Shown: positions 60,325 to 64,000 of the stretch, piece by piece
Layout of the letters: each line of letters starts with the position of its first letter
How positions within the stretch are numbered: the first letter of the stretch is position 1
Origin: Streptomyces anulatus
GTDB taxonomy: Bacteria > Actinomycetota > Actinomycetes > Streptomycetales > Streptomycetaceae
Direction: 5' to 3'
Length of the DNA: 64,000 nt
NCBI RefSeq assembly: GCF_000721175.1
Contig: NZ_JOEZ01000002.1
Span: 223,414-287,413 of the forward strand
Translations under genes and position numbers: made by a program
Notes under the pieces: generated by a model
What the model was told of the DNA's origin: nothing
The model's input: only the letters and a program-made list of their open reading frames with translations
Databases searched by the model: none

Positions 60325-61507
60325 TGCAGATGACCTGCTTGAGCTTCGCGACGACCTCGACCAAGTCCCGCTGCTGCTCCATGACCTGCTCGATCGGCTT
60401 GTACGCGGCCGGGATCTCGTCCAGGACGCCGGAGTCCTTGCGGCACTCCACACCGCGCGTCTGCTCCTCCAGATCACGCACCGTGAAGCGGCGCTTGGCC
60501 GCGTTCCGGCTCATCCTGCGACCGGCTCCGTGGGAGGCCGAGTTGAACGCCTTCTCGTTGCCCAGGCCCTTCACGATGTACGAACTGGTGCCCATCGAAC
60601 CGGGGATGATCCCGTACTCGCCGGAGCCGGCGCGGATCGCTCCCTTGCGGGTGACCAGCAGGTCCGCTCCGTCGTACCGCTCCTCCGCCACGTAGTTGTG
60701 GTGGCAGGAGATCTCCTGCTCGAAGACCGGCTTCGCCTTCTTGAACTCCTTGCGGACCACGTCCTTGAAGAGCGCCATCATGATCGCGCGGTTGTACTTG
60801 GCGTACTCCTGCGCCCAGTACAGGTCGTTCCGGTAGGCCGCCATCTGCGGGGTCTCCGAGATGAAGACAGCCAGGTCCCGGTCGACGAGGCTCTGATTGT
60901 GCGGAAGCTTCTGCGCGATGCCGATGTGGTGCTCGGCGAGTTCCTTGCCGATGTTGCGGGAGCCCGAGTGCAGCATCAGCCACACCGCACCATCGCTGTC
61001 GAGACAGAACTCGATCATATGATTGCCCGAGCCCAGTGTTCCCATCTGCTTCGTCGCACGTTCCTGACGGAACTTGACCGCATCGGCGATCCCCCCGAAC
61101 CGCCCCCAGAAGTCGTCCCATCCCGCCGTCGGGAACCCGTGCAGCTTCCCCGGGTCCACCACGTCGCCGTGCATCCCACGGCCGACCGGAATCGCCTGCT
61201 CGATCTTGGAGCGCAGCCGTGACAGGTCGCCGGGAAGATCGTTCGCGGTGAGGGACGTCCTGACGGCGGACATCCCGCAGCCGATGTCCACCCCCACCGC
61301 GGCCGGGCACACCGCGCCCTGCATCGCGATCACCGAACCGACCGTCGCCCCCTTGCCGAAGTGGACGTCCGGCATGACGGCGAGCCCCTTGATCCACGGC
61401 AGCGTGGAGACGTTGCGCAGCTGCTGCATCGCGACGTCCTCGACCGACGCGGGGTCCGCCCACATCCGGATGGGAACCTTCGCTCCCGGTACCTCTACGT
61501 ACGACAT
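60314..61507 (-). CDS. rtcB: RNA ligase RtcB
   Basis: A 397-residue RNA-splicing ligase that joins 3'-phosphate (or cyclic phosphate) to 5'-OH ends using GTP and manganese. Metal ligands are found in 'GVDIGCGM' (Asp, Cys 77), 'GTLGSGNHMIE' and 'HHNYVAEE'; the GMP-accepting His is in 'SHGAGRRMSR'. The ATG at 61507 has GAGGAG unusually close (2-3 bases). No archease gene is adjacent. Confidence 0.93.
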   Translation of the reverse strand: MSYVEVPGAKVPIRMWADPASVEDVAMQQLRNVSTLPWIKGLAVMPDVHFGKGATVGSVIAMQGAVCPAAVGVDIGCGMSAVRTSLTANDLPGDLSRLRSKIEQAIPVGRGMHGDVVDPGKLHGFPTAGWDDFWGRFGGIADAVKFRQERATKQMGTLGSGNHMIEFCLDSDGAVWLMLHSGSRNIGKELAEHHIGIAQKLPHNQSLVDRDLAVFISETPQMAAYRNDLYWAQEYAKYNRAIMMALFKDVVRKEFKKAKPVFEQEISCHHNYVAEERYDGADLLVTRKGAIRAGSGEYGIIPGSMGTSSYIVKGLGNEKAFNSASHGAGRRMSRNAAKRRFTVRDLEEQTRGVECRKDSGVLDEIPAAYKPIEQVMEQQRDLVEVVAKLKQVICIKG

Positions 61508-61670
61508 AACTCCTCGATTCCCCCGAAAATACTGAAAGCGCAAAACCGGTGCCAAGGTCGGCAAACCCGTCGGCCGACCGGCATTCACAGCAGCGCGTGC
61601 GATACACATTGTGTCCATCGGCCGCCTCCGAGCGGCAACCCGTTTTCCGTACCGAAGGGAGCCTGGGACG

Positions 61671-62531
61671 TTGCGACACATGGCGTACGTACCCGGCGTC
61701 GCGCTTCTCGCAGCGCTCGTCGTCGGCTGCAGCGCCGGCGCCGACAGCAACGCGAACGGCGTCGACAGCAAGGCGGGCAGCCCGGCGGTCACCCCCGCGC
61801 CCCCCGGGAAGTACCTGACCCTGCCCGCCCCCTGCCGTGCCGTGCCGCGCTCCACGCTGAAGGACCTGCTGCCCGGCGCCGCGGAACTGCCCGGGGACCA
61901 GCAGGAGAAGGTGTTCCGGGGCGCGGCGTCCGTCACGTACGACACCGACCGCAAGGTCGGCTGCAGCTGGAAGTCCGACGCACCGGACGCCACGCGCAGC
62001 CTCTTCATCGACTTCGAGCGCGTCGTGTCGTACGACCCCGCGGTCAGCGACGACCACCGCGCCGGCACGGTGTACGCGAAGAAGGAGAAGGCCGCCGGCC
62101 TGTCGTCCTCGGCGACCCCCGGGCCGGACGCGGAGAAGAACGCCGGAACCCCGGGCGAGAAGGACAAGGGGAAGGGCGAGGGCTCCGGCGAGGGGGAGCC
62201 GGAGGACGCGGCGGGCGACGCAACGGCCTCGGCGGACCCCTCGTCCACCTCCTCGCCCTCCGGAGGCGGCAGCGGCAGCGCGGAGGACGCCCTCCCCTCA
62301 CGCGTACTCGACGACCTCGGAGATGCCGCATTTCTGCAGGATCTGCCCACTCGGGCAGGTTCCACCGCACAGCACCGCACGGTGAGCGTGGTATTCCGCA
62401 CATCGAACGTCGTCGTGACTGTCCGGTACGCCGAGCAGCCGGCCCTCGTCACCCAGGTGTCCGACAGCAGGGAACTCCAGGAGAAGGCCCAGGCACTGGC
62501 GCGGAAGCTGGCCGAGACGCTCAGCGAATAG
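61671..62531 (+). CDS. Secreted lipoprotein (DUF3558-like)
   Basis: A 286-residue lipoprotein: signal with lipobox VVGC (about residue 20), a folded domain with two Cys ('PAPCRAVP', 'VGCSWKS') that should form a disulfide, a low-complexity Lys/Glu/Gly segment (about 160-215), and a final strand-rich part. The pattern resembles the DUF3558 group. TTG 61671 was preferred for its GGGAG ribosome site; ATG 61680 is the alternative. Confidence 0.72.
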   Translation: MRHMAYVPGVALLAALVVGCSAGADSNANGVDSKAGSPAVTPAPPGKYLTLPAPCRAVPRSTLKDLLPGAAELPGDQQEKVFRGAASVTYDTDRKVGCSWKSDAPDATRSLFIDFERVVSYDPAVSDDHRAGTVYAKKEKAAGLSSSATPGPDAEKNAGTPGEKDKGKGEGSGEGEPEDAAGDATASADPSSTSSPSGGGSGSAEDALPSRVLDDLGDAAFLQDLPTRAGSTAQHRTVSVVFRTSNVVVTVRYAEQPALVTQVSDSRELQEKAQALARKLAETLSE

Positions 62532-62546
62532 CCCCCGCCCGACGAG

Positions 62547-62577
62547 CCCCCACCGGCCGGATTCCGGCCGGTGGGGG
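62547..62577 (+). terminator. Terminator after the first lipoprotein gene
   Basis: CCCCCACCGGCCGG (62547-62560) pairs perfectly with CCGGCCGGTGGGGG (62564-62577) around ATT. Confidence 0.88.
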
Positions 62578-62721
62578 TACTCGGCGGCGGCGCGGGCCGG
62601 CCGCCGCCCGTCGTACCGTGGCTGTCCGGAAGACGTACCGACCAGCTACCGAGCCGCCCGTACACCGCACGAACCGAGACCTCCAGCACCGAGAGCTCCG
62701 TGCCATCCGAGTGAAGGAACC

Positions 62722-63567
62722 ATGCACCGATCAGCCCCGCGCCTGTCCCGCATACTCGCCTGCGCCGCCGTTCCGGTGATGCTCGTAGCCGTCGGCTGCT
62801 CGTCGGACTCCGGCTCCGATGGCAAGAAGAACGCGGGCTCCTCGTCGTCCGGCGCCTCCAGCGCCAAGCCCTCGGCGCCCCCCGTCGAGGCGGCCAGGTT
62901 CACCGATCTGCCCGACCCGTGCGCCTCGATCACGAAGAAGTCGATCGAGGACCTGGTGCCCTCGGCCAAGAAGAAGAACGGCACGGCCGGAGCGTCCAAC
63001 GACCTGGCCGCCCGCAGCAGCTGCTCCTGGAACGGCCTGGACGACAAGGGCGTCAAGGGCTCGCAGTACCGCTGGCTGGACGTCGGCTTCACCCGGTTCG
63101 ACTCGGACCAGTCGCTGGGCAGCGGCGCCAAGCGCGCCACCGACGACTACGCCAAGCAGGTCACCAAGGCGAAGGCCACCGAGGACGCCGAGAAGGTCGC
63201 CGCGGAGCCCACCGCCGGCATCGGCGAGGAGGCCACCCTCATCACCTACGGCCTCAGCAAGACGGACGAGGACTTCGTGTACGCCACCGTCGTGGCGCGC
63301 ACGGGCAACGTCGTCGTCACCCTGACGTACAACGGCGCGGGCTACGCGGGTGCGAAGACGCCCTCGTCCGCGGACATCGTCAAGGGCGCCCAGAAGGCGG
63401 CGAAGGAAGCGGTCGCCGCGGTCGCCGACACCTCCGACGCCAAGGTCACTCCCCCGGCGAAGGACGGCGCGAAGGACGACGCCGAGGACGGCAAGAAGGA
63501 CACGGCCAAGGGCAGCGGCCAGGACAGCCCCAAGTCCGGCTCCAAGCCCAGGTCGAAGTCGAGCTGA
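62722..63567 (+). CDS. Secreted lipoprotein (DUF3558-like)
   Basis: A 281-residue lipoprotein: signal with lipobox AVGC, a Ser-rich spacer, the folded part with 'LPDPCASITKKSIEDLVPSA' and 'RSSCSWNGLD' (the two Cys of this family), and a long Lys/Asp/Ser tail (about 225-281). A paralogue of the previous gene. The ATG has AAGGAA upstream. Exposed surface function unknown. Confidence 0.75.
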   Translation: MHRSAPRLSRILACAAVPVMLVAVGCSSDSGSDGKKNAGSSSSGASSAKPSAPPVEAARFTDLPDPCASITKKSIEDLVPSAKKKNGTAGASNDLAARSSCSWNGLDDKGVKGSQYRWLDVGFTRFDSDQSLGSGAKRATDDYAKQVTKAKATEDAEKVAAEPTAGIGEEATLITYGLSKTDEDFVYATVVARTGNVVVTLTYNGAGYAGAKTPSSADIVKGAQKAAKEAVAAVADTSDAKVTPPAKDGAKDDAEDGKKDTAKGSGQDSPKSGSKPRSKSS

Positions 63568-63658
63568 CGATCCGCCCGGACGCCCGCGCCCACGACGTGA
63601 CCTGAGGTCCACGAGACCGACAGGACGCGAACGGCCCCGCCCTGCACCGCTCTTCCGG

Positions 63659-63685
63659 AACCCGGCCCTCCCCGAGGGCCGGGTT
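63659..63685 (+). terminator. Terminator after the second lipoprotein gene
   Basis: AACCCGGCCCTC (63659-63670) pairs with GAGGGCCGGGTT (63674-63685) around CCC, then a T follows. Confidence 0.85.
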
Positions 63686-63902
63686 TCGCCCGTTCCGGCA
63701 CACCCCGGCGGGCTCCGGCGACGCCCGGACAGGGGCCGTTGAAGCCTCCCCACGCAACGGAACTCGCACACATGTGCCAGGCTGTGCCATCGCCGGGCTT
63801 CGGACACCCGGCTGAAAATCGCTCAAGAAAGCCGAAGAACGCAAGAACGAGGCCGGGCACAGAAGTCGGGTCCGGGTACAGAGGTCGGGAAGGGGATCGC
63901 GC

Positions 63903-64000
63903 GTGGCCGCGATGCAGCTGACACGCACGCACCGCATACTCATCGGGGTCGTCATCGCCGGTGCGGTGCTCATCGCCGCGATCGGTTTCGCGGGTTCCTA
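63903..64000 (+). CDS. DUF2637-type membrane protein, start only
   Basis: From GTG 63903 the frame is open to the window end: 'MAAMQLTRTHRILIGVVIAG' then a hydrophobic stretch with Ala/Ile and FAGS. The N-terminus and first helix match DUF2637 proteins, which occur with actinobacterial plasmid transfer or chromosomal membrane functions. AAGGGG lies upstream. Confidence 0.65.
   Translation, partial: MAAMQLTRTHRILIGVVIAGAVLIAAIGFAGS

Noticed and set aside
1..64000. Search for CRISPR arrays, tRNA or rRNA genes, insertion sequences and attachment sites
   Set aside because: No regularly spaced repeats, cloverleaf, transposase or integrase could be recognised; the many hairpins are simple terminators next to stop codons.

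Overview
The window is high-GC actinobacterial DNA. The secretion signals (Tat and lipoprotein), the many GTG starts, the 4-base stop/start overlaps (GTGA, ATGA) and several marker loci all point to a Streptomyces chromosome. The markers are the futalosine menaquinone genes, the CcsB/ResB/CcdA/ResA cytochrome c system, DUF397/DUF5753 proteins, DUF3558-type lipoproteins and an F420-dependent oxidoreductase. No tRNA, rRNA, CRISPR array, transposase or phage module was recognised.

Region 1 (1-18.3 kb) is a pectin and uronate island. Secreted enzymes (two PL1 pectate lyases, a CE8 pectinesterase and a CE12-type rhamnogalacturonan acetylesterase) attack the polymer. A coupled operon reading leftwards from 13.7 kb encodes two sugar ABC permeases, a Gfo/Idh/MocA oxidoreductase, a DUF6807 protein, a GH43 glycosidase and the binding lipoprotein; no ATPase gene is present. 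Beside it are a gntR - DapA-like lyase - IlvD/Edd-like dehydratase operon and a divergent uronate dehydrogenase, which together suggest an oxidative uronate route. LacI-type palindromes with the core AAGCGCTT lie before the first pectate lyase and before the permease operon, but no lacI gene is in the window.

Region 2 (18.3-23.8 kb) is a scarred accessory stretch. It holds a VOC protein, half an aldo/keto reductase, a VapBC-type toxin-antitoxin pair, a 5' stub of a phosphotransferase gene, a truncated DUF5753 regulator fused in frame to a DUF397 protein, an orphan coding fragment, a MOSC protein and a Phd/PIN toxin-antitoxin pair.

Region 3 (23.8-31.7 kb) is a fatty-acid type locus: acyl-CoA synthetase and thiolase on one strand, a FabG4-like reductase and a MaoC hydratase on the other, a TetR regulator, and a secreted alpha/beta hydrolase. 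The thiolase/reductase divergent promoter carries overlapping inverted repeats of AGTAA/TTACT, a good candidate TetR operator.

Region 4 (31.7-50 kb) is core metabolism: a dicarboxylate symporter, a DUF4229 protein, an acetyltransferase, futalosine menaquinone genes (mqnE, a UbiX, a UbiA-type MqnP and a UbiD) interleaved with an Lrp/AsnC regulator, a 44-residue small protein and a rhomboid protease, then the System II cytochrome c genes, a Tat-lipoprotein polysaccharide deacetylase, a histidine phosphatase and hemL.

Region 5 (50-64 kb) is mixed: an AraC regulator divergent from a DinB/maleylpyruvate-isomerase-like protein, a Mut7-C protein, an SDR, an ABC importer of the 2-aminoethylphosphonate/polyamine/iron class with a divergent GntR/UTRA regulator and HAD hydrolase, RtcB ligase, two secreted lipoproteins and the start of a DUF2637 membrane protein. 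Several small broken genes (41.1, 53.0, 54.2 and 60.2 kb) mark deletions.
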